Assembly (NCBI GenBank): GCA_036389455.1
Contig: DASVPW010000093.1
Coordinates: 41,675 to 105,674 of the forward strand
Direction: 5' to 3'
Source of the DNA: JAJKJG01 sp036389455
Lineage (GTDB): Bacteria > Pseudomonadota > Alphaproteobacteria > Rhizobiales > Beijerinckiaceae
Length of the DNA: 64,000 nt
Part shown: one piece after another, positions 25,287 to 33,482 of the stretch
Numbering within the stretch: position 1 is the first letter of the stretch
Layout of the letters: each line of letters opens with the position of its first letter
Position numbers and translations under genes: made by a program
Notes under the pieces: model-generated
What the model was told of the DNA's origin: nothing
Seen by the model: only the letters and a program-made list of their open reading frames with translations
The model's database searches: none

Positions 25287-27110
25287 ATGCCGCAAGCGCC
25301 GCAGCAAGCGCCTCAGGCCCCTCCCGGCACGCCGCCGCTTCCGCTCCCGAACGTCGAGGAGCTGTCCCGCAACATGGCCGCGCTCGTCGAGGAGGCCGGC
25401 AAGGCGACGGCGGCCTACCTCAAGCCGCTCGAGGAGCAGCGCGCCAACACCGGCCTCGCCGACAAGGCGAGCGACTACGTCAAGACGCTCGGCCAAGTCG
25501 CGGAATACTGGCTCGTCGACCCGCAGAAGGCGATCGAGGCGCAGTCGCGGCTCGGGTCCACCTTCCTCGACCTGTGGGTGACGACCCTCAAGCGCGTCCA
25601 GGGCGAGGAGGCGAAGCCCGTCGCCGAGCCCGACCCGAAGGACGCCCGCTTCAAGGATCCGGAGTGGTCGCAAAACCCGGTCTTCGACTTCCTCAAGCAG
25701 GCCTATCTCATCACCTCGCGCTGGGCCGAGAAGCTCGTCGCGGATGCCGAAGGGCTCGACGAGCACACCCGCCACAAGGCCGAGTTCTACGTCAAGCAGC
25801 TCTCGAGCGCGCTCTCGCCCTCGAACTTCCTGGCCACAAACCCCGAGCTGATCCGGACCACCATCCAGGAGAACGGCGCGAACCTCGTGCGTGGCATGAA
25901 GATGCTCGCCGAGGACATCGAGGCCGGCAAGGGCGAATTGAAGATGCGCCAGTCGGACCCGGAGCGGTTCCAGGTCGGCGTCAACATGGCGAACACGCCC
26001 GGCAAGGTCGTCCTCCGCAACGACCTCATCGAGCTCATCCAATACGCGCCCTCGACCGAGACGGTGTTCCGGCGCCCGCTCCTGATCGTGCCGCCCTGGA
26101 TCAACAAGTTCTACGTCCTCGACCTCAACCCGGACAAGAGCTTCATCCGCTGGGCGGTGGCGCAGGGGCTCACCGTGTTCGTGATCTCCTGGGTGAACCC
26201 GGACGAGCGCCACGCCGGCAAGGACTTTTCCGACTACATGCGCGAGGGCATCTTCGCGGCCCTCGACGCGGTCGAGCAGGCGACGGGCGAGCGCAAGGTC
26301 ACGACGATCGGCTACTGCGTCGGCGGCACGCTGCTCGCCGTCGCCCTCGCCTACATGGCGGCGACCGGCGACGACCGGGTCGACAGCGCGACGTTCCTGA
26401 CGACCCAAGTCGACTTCACCCACGCGGGCGACCTCAAGGTCTTCGTCGACGACGAGCAGCTCAAGGCGCTCGAGGAGGGCATGAGCCAGCGCGGCTACCT
26501 CGAGGGCTCGCGCATGGCGAACGCCTTCAACATGCTGCGCCCGAACGACCTGATCTGGCCCTACATGATCAACAACTACCTCAAGGGCCGGTCGCCGATG
26601 CCGTTCGACCTCCTGTACTGGAACTCCGATTCGACCCGCATGCCGGCGGCGAATCATGCCTTCTACATGCGCAACTGCTATCTCGAGAACAAGCTGACGA
26701 AGGGCGAGATGATCCTCGACAACGTCAAGCTCGATCTCGGGAAGGTGAAGATCCCGATCTTCAACCTCGCGGCGAAGGAGGACCACATCGCGCCGGCCCT
26801 CTCCGTGTTCGAAGGCTCGAAGTCCTTCGGCGGCCCGGTCGACTACGTGATGGCGGGCTCGGGCCACATCGCCGGGGTCGTGAACCCGGCCGGAAAGCCG
26901 AAGTACCAGTTCTGGACCGGCGGGCCGCCGAAAGGCGACTTCAAGAAATGGGTCGAGAAGGCCGAGGAGCATCCGGGCTCGTGGTGGCCGTACTGGATCC
27001 AGTGGATCGAACGCCAAGCGCCCGAGCGCGTCCCCGCCCGCGAGCCCGGCGGCGGGAAGCTCCAGCCGCTCTGCGACGCGCCGGGAGAGTACGTGAAGGC
27101 GAAGGCCTGA
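25287..27110 (+). CDS. phaC: class I poly(3-hydroxyalkanoate) synthase
   Basis: This 607-residue enzyme polymerises 3-hydroxyacyl-CoA into storage polyester granules. The lipase-like box GYCVGG holds nucleophile Cys344, with Asp499 (KEDHIAP) and His527 (GSGHIAGVVNPAG) completing the triad. The N-terminal domain (about residues 110-280) and PPWINKFYVLDLNPDKSFIR are typical of class I PhaC. GAGGAAA about 8 nt upstream supports this ATG. A longer frame opening upstream is out of register. No phaA/phaB is adjacent; the fadA- and fadB-like genes at 40-44 kb are more likely for oxidation. Confidence 0.96.
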   Translation: MPQAPQQAPQAPPGTPPLPLPNVEELSRNMAALVEEAGKATAAYLKPLEEQRANTGLADKASDYVKTLGQVAEYWLVDPQKAIEAQSRLGSTFLDLWVTTLKRVQGEEAKPVAEPDPKDARFKDPEWSQNPVFDFLKQAYLITSRWAEKLVADAEGLDEHTRHKAEFYVKQLSSALSPSNFLATNPELIRTTIQENGANLVRGMKMLAEDIEAGKGELKMRQSDPERFQVGVNMANTPGKVVLRNDLIELIQYAPSTETVFRRPLLIVPPWINKFYVLDLNPDKSFIRWAVAQGLTVFVISWVNPDERHAGKDFSDYMREGIFAALDAVEQATGERKVTTIGYCVGGTLLAVALAYMAATGDDRVDSATFLTTQVDFTHAGDLKVFVDDEQLKALEEGMSQRGYLEGSRMANAFNMLRPNDLIWPYMINNYLKGRSPMPFDLLYWNSDSTRMPAANHAFYMRNCYLENKLTKGEMILDNVKLDLGKVKIPIFNLAAKEDHIAPALSVFEGSKSFGGPVDYVMAGSGHIAGVVNPAGKPKYQFWTGGPPKGDFKKWVEKAEEHPGSWWPYWIQWIERQAPERVPAREPGGGKLQPLCDAPGEYVKAKA

Positions 27111-27209
27111 CGAGCCGCCGCGACTACGACCGTACAGACGCACCGGCCGTCTTTTTGTGCGAAACCAGGGCTGCTACATGCCCCTGCGTCAGGCGTGGGT
27201 GGAGCAGTC

Positions 27210-27932
27210 GTGCCGAACATCAGACAGGGGGCTTTCGACGGGATCGCGCGTCTCGACGAAGCAGCGAGCGTCGCCGGCGTGGTGGAGGAACTGCGGAAGC
27301 TCGGCCGCCTCTTCGGCTACGAGAGCTTCTGCATCGCCGGCCTGCCCGAGCCCGGCGAGCGCTTTGCCCCTTACGTCCTCGTCTCCGGCTGGCCCGAGGG
27401 GTGGATGCGACGCTACGACGAGAACGGCTACGCCCACGTCGACCCCGTCATGGCGCAGATCCGGCGCACGAGCCTCCCTGTGGCGTGGAGCGAGGCGCCC
27501 TACGACCGCTCCGATCCTGGACCGTCCCGGGTCATGAACGAATCGCCGGAGTTCGGCCTCGTGGAGGGTGTGTCCGTCTCCGTCTCGACGCCGAAGGGGA
27601 TCAAGGCGGGGGCGAGCTTCAGCGCCGGCAGCTTCAAGCCGACGAAGTCCGAGCGGGCGGCCCTGCACCTCGTCGCGCTCTACGCCGAAGGGCGCGCCCG
27701 GGCGCTCCTCGGCGGGGAGGAGTCACCGGCCCCGGCGCCGGTGCTGTCACCGCGACAGCTCGAATGTCTGAAGTGGGCCGCGGAAGGGCGCACCGCCTGG
27801 GAGATCTCGGTCATTCTCTCGCTCTCGCAGCGGACGGTCGAGCAGTACCTGGCGGGCGCCGCGGCAGCGCTCGGCGCCGTGAACCGGGTCCAGGCGGTCG
27901 CCGAGGCGATGCGGCGGGGCATTATCGACTGA
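27210..27932 (+). CDS. LuxR-family transcriptional regulator (quorum-sensing type solo)
   Basis: This protein has 240 residues from a GTG with GGAG 5 nt upstream (a GTG at 27195 would add five). Residues about 15-165 form an autoinducer-binding domain with the expected conserved Trp, Tyr, Asp and Trp (SGWPEGWMRRYDENGYAHVD, LPVAWSEAP). Residues 175-240 are a LuxR HTH (LSPRQLECLKWAAEGRTAWE followed by LSQRTVEQYL). No luxI-type synthase lies in the window. It follows phaC by 100 bp in the same direction. Confidence 0.88.
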   Translation: MPNIRQGAFDGIARLDEAASVAGVVEELRKLGRLFGYESFCIAGLPEPGERFAPYVLVSGWPEGWMRRYDENGYAHVDPVMAQIRRTSLPVAWSEAPYDRSDPGPSRVMNESPEFGLVEGVSVSVSTPKGIKAGASFSAGSFKPTKSERAALHLVALYAEGRARALLGGEESPAPAPVLSPRQLECLKWAAEGRTAWEISVILSLSQRTVEQYLAGAAAALGAVNRVQAVAEAMRRGIID

Positions 27933-28052
27933 ACGGCACGCGGGCCGCCGCAAGAAGCCGAACACGGCCGGATCGTAAAAATTACGGAATTGGCCCGCGG
28001 CGCGGCGCACGCGACAAGTGCCCCCGTTTTCAGCAGGACCATTTGTTTCCGC

Positions 28053-28268
28053 GTGCAGCAGGATCAAGGCGGCGAAGCCCGCTGGCTCCCGATCGAGACG
28101 GCCCCACGGGACGGGCGAGCCCTTCTGGTGCTCCTCCAGGGCAGCGGCACGCCGGTCGTCGCGGTGCGCAATCGCGACGGCGCGTGGCACCATGCCTGGA
28201 GCGGCGATCCGATCCCGGCGCCGACCCACTGGGCGCCCATGATCCCCCCGCTTCCGGACGAGCGCTAG
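28053..28268 (+). CDS. small DUF551-like protein
   Basis: About 71 residues from a GTG at 28053. WLPIETAPRDGRALLVLLQG followed by a short beta region and PTHWAPMIPPLP matches the pattern (W-x-P-I-E-T-A-P-x-D-G ... T-H-W-x-P) of small DUF551-type proteins common in phages and proteobacteria. Function is unknown. The start is uncertain: a TTG at 27990 gives 92 residues, but the added part is not conserved-looking. Confidence 0.55.
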   Translation: MQQDQGGEARWLPIETAPRDGRALLVLLQGSGTPVVAVRNRDGAWHHAWSGDPIPAPTHWAPMIPPLPDER

Positions 28269-28362
28269 CCTCCTCTCGTCTTCTCCTCGGTCCGTCAGAG
28301 CACCCCGTCTTGCAACCCGCTGCGGGAGCACGGTATCCAACGGCCGCAACGAGCGCGGGGGA

Positions 28363-29571
28363 ATGGCCGTCAGACGTCGCCTGGTCGAGCAGACGCTGCT
28401 CCTCACGTTCGCTCAGCTTCTGGCCCTCGCCGTCGGCTTCGTCGCAACGGTCCTGATCGCGCGCGCGCTCGGGCCCGAGGGGCGCGGCATCTACGCCTGG
28501 GTGCTGACCCTCGCGGGGATCGCGGCCCAGGTCGCGGCGCTCGCGCCGGGCCAGACGGTGCGGGGGATCGCGGCCGAGGTCGGCCGGGAGCCCGCCTTCG
28601 CGGCGACCCTCATCGCGCTCAGCCTCCTCGGCACCCTGCTCGGGCTGCCCCTTTTGGCTTACGCCTGGGCCGGCCTTCCCGCGAGTCTTGGCGGAAGGCT
28701 TCTTGCCGTTGCCTGGGCGGCCGTGCCGCTCACCGCGGCGGCGGTCTCCATCATCGCGCTCATCCAGATCCGGGAGCGGCCCTGGCCGATTCTTTTGAGC
28801 CATCTCGGCCCGAGGCTCGTGCTGCTCCTCGGCGCGGGAGCGCTCTGGACGGCGGGACGGCTAGACCTCGCGAGCGCGGTGTGGCTCAACACCGGGATCG
28901 CGGCCGTGCAGCTCGCGCTCATCCTCGCCCTCCTCCCGTCGCACGCCCTTCGCCCGAGCCTTGCCTTGATGCGCCGGATCGCGCCGCGGCTCGGGGCCGG
29001 CTGGGCCGCCGGCCTCGCCCTGTTCGCCCTACCACGGGCGCCCCTCGTCATGCTCGGAAGCGGCGGGATGCTCGCCGAGGCGGGCCACTACAGCGTCGCC
29101 GTCGCCCTGTTCGAGATCATGATCGTGCTGCCGGTCGCGGCCTCCGGCGTGCTGACGACGCACCTTGTCGGCGCGCCCGGCGCGCGCCCGGGCCTACGCG
29201 GCCTTCTCATGCTCTGCGGCCTCATGGGAGCGGCCTGCCTCGCCGCGCTGGCGCTCGCTCCGGTGCTGGTCCCGCTCTTGTTCGGCGCCGCGTTCCGGCC
29301 CGCGGCCGGAGCGTTCCAGGGGCTCCTCGCCGCCGTCATGCTGGCGACCCTGTACCAGTATTGCCAGGGCGCCCTGCAGGCCCGGGGAAGGTCCTCCGCG
29401 ATCCTGGCGCCGCCGATCCTGGCGCTCGCGGCCGCCGTTCCGACCGCCGCGTTGCTCATCCCGGCGCTCGGGCTGCGGGGAGCGGTGATCGGCACGGTCT
29501 GCGGGTTTACGGTCCTGGCGGCGGTTGCAGCCTGGCTCGCCTTCGGGCGGGCTCCGCCCGCTCCTCGTTGA
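28363..29571 (+). CDS. polysaccharide-type flippase (Wzx/MATE-like membrane protein)
   Basis: This 402-residue protein has about 12 hydrophobic segments. QTLLLTFAQLLALAVGFVAT and VLIARALGPEGRGIYAWV are the usual N-terminal signature of the polysaccharide transporter (Wzx) family, which flips lipid-linked sugars across the inner membrane. No glycosyltransferases are adjacent, so the substrate is unknown. A terminator-like hairpin follows at 29595. Confidence 0.8.
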   Translation: MAVRRRLVEQTLLLTFAQLLALAVGFVATVLIARALGPEGRGIYAWVLTLAGIAAQVAALAPGQTVRGIAAEVGREPAFAATLIALSLLGTLLGLPLLAYAWAGLPASLGGRLLAVAWAAVPLTAAAVSIIALIQIRERPWPILLSHLGPRLVLLLGAGALWTAGRLDLASAVWLNTGIAAVQLALILALLPSHALRPSLALMRRIAPRLGAGWAAGLALFALPRAPLVMLGSGGMLAEAGHYSVAVALFEIMIVLPVAASGVLTTHLVGAPGARPGLRGLLMLCGLMGAACLAALALAPVLVPLLFGAAFRPAAGAFQGLLAAVMLATLYQYCQGALQARGRSSAILAPPILALAAAVPTAALLIPALGLRGAVIGTVCGFTVLAAVAAWLAFGRAPPAPR

Positions 29572-29594
29572 AGCGCCCGTCCCGGCAAGGAAAA

Positions 29595-29617
29595 GGGCGC
29601 CCCTCGGGGCGTCCTTT
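29595..29617 (+). terminator. probable intrinsic terminator after the flippase gene
   Basis: GGGCGCCCC and GGGGCGTCC pair through 9 bp (one G-T) with a TC loop and are followed by TTTCC; AAAA precedes the stem. It lies 24 bp after the stop at 29571. Confidence 0.55.
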
Positions 29618-29900
29618 CCGGATGAGGTGGCCGGCTGGGAGCGGCGATGAGGAGGCACGAACCGCCCCCAGGCCGGCCTAGCCCACGAACTGCCCGGGAG
29701 ATGCGGCGGACCCGGGCACCCGTAGGGCTCCTGTCGGCCTTACGGTCTCCCGTCCGGCCTTCCATTGCAAGGTACAGCCGGGCCGCCCCGGCACAATGGG
29801 ACAGGGCCCTCCGGACGGGCTTAATTGTCTGTTAACATTAAGGATTAGGGCTCCGAAGCGGATGGCTGCAGGCGCTCGGAACCGCTGAAGACTCGGGGTT
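29618..29900. other. intergenic region without a gene
   Basis: About 280 bp lie between two convergent genes (flippase and pleD). I see no credible coding frame. A short AT-rich patch (TGTTAACATTAAGG, about 29830-29843) and small inverted repeats near 29850-29895 may belong to pleD termination. Confidence 0.4.
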
Positions 29901-31274
29901 TTACGCCGCCGTCGCGACGACGCGGTTGCGGCCTTCCTGCTTCGCCCGGTAGAGGGCGAGGTCGGCGCGCTTCATCATCTCGCTCGCCGCCGTGTCGCCG
30001 GCCTGCCGGGCCGCGACGCCGATCGAGACCGTGACCGGGATCGCCCGCGTGCCGCGGTGGATCGGGAACGGCGTCGATTCGATGCGCTCGCGGATGCGCT
30101 CGGCGACGGCCTCGGCGCCGTCGACCGCGGTGTCCGGCACCGCGACGACGATCTCCTCGCCGCCGTAGCGGGCCAGGAGATCGATGCCGCGGGTGTGGGC
30201 CCGGACCCTGACCGCGAACTCGCGCAGCACCTCGTCGCCGGCGTCGTGGCCGTAAGAATCGTTGATCGCCTTGAAGCGGTCGATGTCGAGGAGGAGCACC
30301 GAGATCTGACGCCCCCGCGCCGCCGCCTCGTCGAACAGCGCGCCGAGGTGGCTGTCGAGGTAGCGGCGGTTGTGCAGCCCGGTGAGCGGATCGGTGATGG
30401 CCAATTCCATCGAGTTCTGGACCGCCTCGCGCAATGAGTCCGAGAAGCGCTTGCGGCGCACCTGCGTGCGCACGCGGGCGACGAGCTCGTTGCGGTCGAC
30501 CGGGCGCACGAGGAAGTCGTGCACGCCGATGTCGAGGCCGCGCAGGACGCGGGCCTTGTCGTCGGCCTCGGCGATCATGACCACGGCGGCGTTGCGGGTG
30601 CGGTCGAGGGAGCGCAGCTGGCTGCACAGGCGAAGGCCGTCGTAGCCCTGGAGGTCGAGGCTCACGAGGACGAGCTCGAACGAGCCCTCGGCGGCCTTGA
30701 TCAGGGCTTGATGCGGGTCGCGCTCGACCTCCACCCGGTGGTACTGTCCAAGCGCCGCCGAGAGGCGCTCGTAGGAGCTCGCCCGGTCGTCCACGAGGAG
30801 GACCTTGGCGTTGAGGCCGGTCTCGGAGACCGCGGCGGCGAGCGGGTCGCCGATGCCGAAGTCGCGGGACGCCATGGCGCGGGTGCGCATCTCGTCCGTC
30901 ACGGCCTTCAGCCGCACGAGGCTGCGTACGCGGGCCATCAGCGCCGTATCGTCCACGGGCTTGGTCAGGAAGTCGTCGGCGCCGGCGTCGAGCCCTTTCA
31001 GGCGGTCGCTCGGCTGGTCGAGGGCCGTCACCATGACGACGGGGAGGTGCGCGGTGAGCGGCGCGTTCTTGATCCGGCGGCAGACCTCGAAGCCGTCCAT
31101 GCCCGGCATCATCACGTCGAGGAGGACGATGTCGGCGAGGCCCTGCTCGCAGATCGCGAGCGCGTCGGGGCCGTTCATGGCGGTGACGACGTCGAAGTAC
31201 TCGGCCGAGAGCTTGGTTTCGAGCAGTTTGACGTTCGGGAAGATGTCGTCGACGACGAGGACGCGGGCGGTCAT
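29901..31274 (-). CDS. pleD: PleD-type response regulator / diguanylate cyclase
   Basis: The protein has 457 residues in REC-REC-GGDEF order. The first receiver has phosphoacceptor Asp53 (VLLDVMMPGMDGFEV). The second reads LVLVSLDLQGYDGL, with Ser at the acceptor position, so it is an adaptor as in Caulobacter PleD. The GGDEF domain has YGGEEIVVAVPD and an RGID five residues before it, matching the RxxD inhibitory c-di-GMP site. It makes c-di-GMP at the pole to drive the motile-to-sessile switch. It lies 13 bp after divK on the same strand. Confidence 0.96.
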   Translation of the reverse strand: MTARVLVVDDIFPNVKLLETKLSAEYFDVVTAMNGPDALAICEQGLADIVLLDVMMPGMDGFEVCRRIKNAPLTAHLPVVMVTALDQPSDRLKGLDAGADDFLTKPVDDTALMARVRSLVRLKAVTDEMRTRAMASRDFGIGDPLAAAVSETGLNAKVLLVDDRASSYERLSAALGQYHRVEVERDPHQALIKAAEGSFELVLVSLDLQGYDGLRLCSQLRSLDRTRNAAVVMIAEADDKARVLRGLDIGVHDFLVRPVDRNELVARVRTQVRRKRFSDSLREAVQNSMELAITDPLTGLHNRRYLDSHLGALFDEAAARGRQISVLLLDIDRFKAINDSYGHDAGDEVLREFAVRVRAHTRGIDLLARYGGEEIVVAVPDTAVDGAEAVAERIRERIESTPFPIHRGTRAIPVTVSIGVAARQAGDTAASEMMKRADLALYRAKQEGRNRVVATAA

Positions 31275-31287
31275 GCGCTCAAATTCC

Positions 31288-31656
31288 TCACTCGCCGAGA
31301 TAAGTGCGAACCGTCGCGAGGAACTTCGCGACCGAGATCGGCTTCGAGAGGTAGGCCTCGCAGCCGCCCTCGCGGATGCGCTCCTCGTCGCCCTTCATGG
31401 CGAAGGCCGTGACGGCGATCACCGGGATCGCGCGCAGGTCGTCGTCCTCCTTGAGCCACTTCGTGACCTCGAGGCCGGACACCTCGGGGAGCTGGATGTC
31501 CATGAGGATGAGGTCCGGCTTGTGGGCGCGCGCGAGCTCGAGGGCCTCGATGCCGTTGCCGGTCTTCAACGTGGCGTAGCCGTGCGCCTCGAGGAGGTCG
31601 TTGAAGAGCTTCATGTTGAGCTCATTGTCCTCGACGATGAGCACGGTTTTCTTCAT
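31288..31656 (-). CDS. divK: polar single-domain response regulator DivK
   Basis: This 122-residue stand-alone receiver has Asp53 (LILMDIQLPEVSGLEV), an acidic pair in VLIVEDNELN, and the switch Thr and Lys in IPVIAVTAFAMKGDEE and YLSKPI. DivK is phosphorylated by DivJ and PleC and acts through DivL to control CtrA and cell-cycle asymmetry. It is followed directly by pleD, the standard alphaproteobacterial pair. Confidence 0.96.
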   Translation of the reverse strand: MKKTVLIVEDNELNMKLFNDLLEAHGYATLKTGNGIEALELARAHKPDLILMDIQLPEVSGLEVTKWLKEDDDLRAIPVIAVTAFAMKGDEERIREGGCEAYLSKPISVAKFLATVRTYLGE

Positions 31657-31746
31657 GACTCCCGTCCCGCCCGGCTTGGGACCCGCAAAAGCCGGCCTTC
31701 ACGCCGCCCCCGATCCGTCCGACACTGTCTTAGCCGAGACTCATTG

Positions 31747-32055
31747 ATGAATGGCAAACCCCGCTTCCGCCCCCGTCCCGCGGCCCTGGACCGGCCCCGC
31801 GCCGAGGCGATGGCCGTAGAGGCGCTCAGCTTCCTCGCCGGCTCGCCCGAGCGACTGATCCGCTTCCTCGACGTCTCGGGGCTCCGCCCCGACACCCTCC
31901 GGGCCGCGGCCGGGGAGCCGGGGTTCCTCGCTGGGCTCATGGACTACCTCGTCTCCGACGAGGAGCTTCTCGTCGCCTTCGCGGGCGAAATCGGGGCAAG
32001 CCCCGAGAGCGTCGTGCGGGCGAAGCGGCTGCTGTCGCCGGAGGCGGAGGATTAG
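31747..32055 (+). CDS. DUF3572 family protein
   Basis: This 102-residue protein contains AEAMAVEALSFLAGSPERLI and FLDVSGLRPDTLRAAAGEPG, the pattern of the small helical DUF3572 family found divergent from divK in Hyphomicrobiales. Function is unknown. The start is the ATG at 31747. Its end overlaps the convergent gene at 32052 by 4 bp. Confidence 0.85.
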   Translation: MNGKPRFRPRPAALDRPRAEAMAVEALSFLAGSPERLIRFLDVSGLRPDTLRAAAGEPGFLAGLMDYLVSDEELLVAFAGEIGASPESVVRAKRLLSPEAED

Positions 32056-33368
32056 CCCGGCGGGCCGCAGAACTCGGCCGGGGGGATCTTGACGGATTTG
32101 ATCGGCTTGTCCTCAGGCGCCTTGGCGCCCTTCTTCACGATGAACTCGGAGACCCCGAATCTGTCGGTCGCGTCGGGGCTCCAATTGAACGTCCACCCCA
32201 TTCCGGTGAACGGGTAGCCGGGGTCGTCGAAGTCGAGCCGGTACGTTTTCCAGAGATGGTCCAGCAGAAAGGCTGTTTTCTCACGGTCGTCGGTCACGGT
32301 CTCGATGCCGCAGGCGTTGTCGGCCAGGCCGCCCTTGCCGATGCACGGGCGGAACATGTCCTTCGCATCGACCGTGAACTGGTAAAGATTGCTGGAATCC
32401 CGGTCGGCCGCGGTCCGGTAGGACGGCAGGCCCAGAATCTCCTGGATCGCAAGCAGCGGGTCGGCTTTGCCGCGGCAGCGCGCCCGAAGCTCGTCCGGGA
32501 GAGCGACCCAGGTGTAGTTGAAGAGGCTGCCGTCGTCCTTTTCCGGCGGCCTTCTCTTGAGGGACACCACGGTCACGGGCTTGCTCGTGTCGATGGTCGA
32601 CAGCGAACGTTCCTGGCCCGGACGCTTCACCGCGGCCTCCATGATGGCTTGACGGTAGAGCTGCTCGTTGCTCGGCAGGGGAGAACGCGCCGCGGTCGTG
32701 TCGGGAGTCGTCGTCCGCTGAGTAGAGGAAGAAGGAGAGCGATGCTGATCGACGAGAAGCATGCCTACCCCGCCTATGATCAGCAGCAACAACGCCGTGA
32801 TGGCGCCAAGCCATCTCTCGGAACGGGGCTCCTGCTTCAGCGGCGGGCCTCCGGAGGGAACGACCGCGTTGACGTTGAACTTCAGCGCGCCGGGAACAAA
32901 GTACGAATTCAAGGCCCGCCGAAGCTCCTGCTTCAGCCCAGCCCGGATCAGATCTTGAATCTCCTTTGTGGCGGCTCCCACGATGAGAGTTCCTGCCACG
33001 AAGGCGATCCCTTCGAACAGAATGCTTCCCGGGCTGAAATCGACCTCCACCTTCACGGAAAGCCGGTCTTCATGAAACATCTCGGCGTGTTCGAGCAACG
33101 CGCTAAGGTTCTCCGTGACGACCTCACTGATCTCCCTCGAACGGCTTTGAAGCTCTGCGACGATATCCCGTTCCGTCCGGACCGGCTCAGCGCCGACCGG
33201 GCCGCCTGGCTCCGTCGCCGGGCTCGCATCCCCTTTCTCAGCACCTTGGGCTGGCTCGGCATCCGGCCCGGCGCCCCCAGCGTGTGGCACCGCCGGCTTT
33301 CCTTGAGGGCGCACGTCCGACACCACGACCGAGCCGCCGAATTGCAAGAATATTGTGGTTCTGCTCAT
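32052..33368 (-). CDS. membrane-anchored unknown protein
   Basis: The protein has 438 residues from the ATG at 33368 (another six codons upstream). Layout: disordered Pro/Gly/Ala-rich stretch (about 20-60); helical and beta region (70-165) with LSVKVEVDFSPGSILFEGIA and LIRAGLKQELRRALNSYF; membrane helix (about 187-206, LGAITALLLLIIGGVGMLLV); Ser/Thr linker; then a roughly 200-residue extracytoplasmic domain with several cysteines (ARCRGK, FRPCIGK, DNACGIE, EFCGPPG). No family is recognised. It stands alone between DUF3572 and dinB and looks less GC-rich than both. Confidence 0.7.
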   Translation of the reverse strand: MSRTTIFLQFGGSVVVSDVRPQGKPAVPHAGGAGPDAEPAQGAEKGDASPATEPGGPVGAEPVRTERDIVAELQSRSREISEVVTENLSALLEHAEMFHEDRLSVKVEVDFSPGSILFEGIAFVAGTLIVGAATKEIQDLIRAGLKQELRRALNSYFVPGALKFNVNAVVPSGGPPLKQEPRSERWLGAITALLLLIIGGVGMLLVDQHRSPSSSTQRTTTPDTTAARSPLPSNEQLYRQAIMEAAVKRPGQERSLSTIDTSKPVTVVSLKRRPPEKDDGSLFNYTWVALPDELRARCRGKADPLLAIQEILGLPSYRTAADRDSSNLYQFTVDAKDMFRPCIGKGGLADNACGIETVTDDREKTAFLLDHLWKTYRLDFDDPGYPFTGMGWTFNWSPDATDRFGVSEFIVKKGAKAPEDKPIKSVKIPPAEFCGPPG

Positions 33369-33482
33369 CGGCATTGCCCACCGCAAAGTCTCGGATCAAT
33401 CTCCGCGCTACAATTCCAGCATAGAAGCCGGCGACTCACAATCCAGAGATGACCGCCGGTCCGCGCGAGAAATAACGTTCCG

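Noticed and set aside
24716..25288. 190-codon minus-strand frame overlapping the lipoprotein gene
   Set aside because: The lipoprotein frame has a clean signal peptide and lipobox; this one is Gly/Arg-rich shadow sequence.
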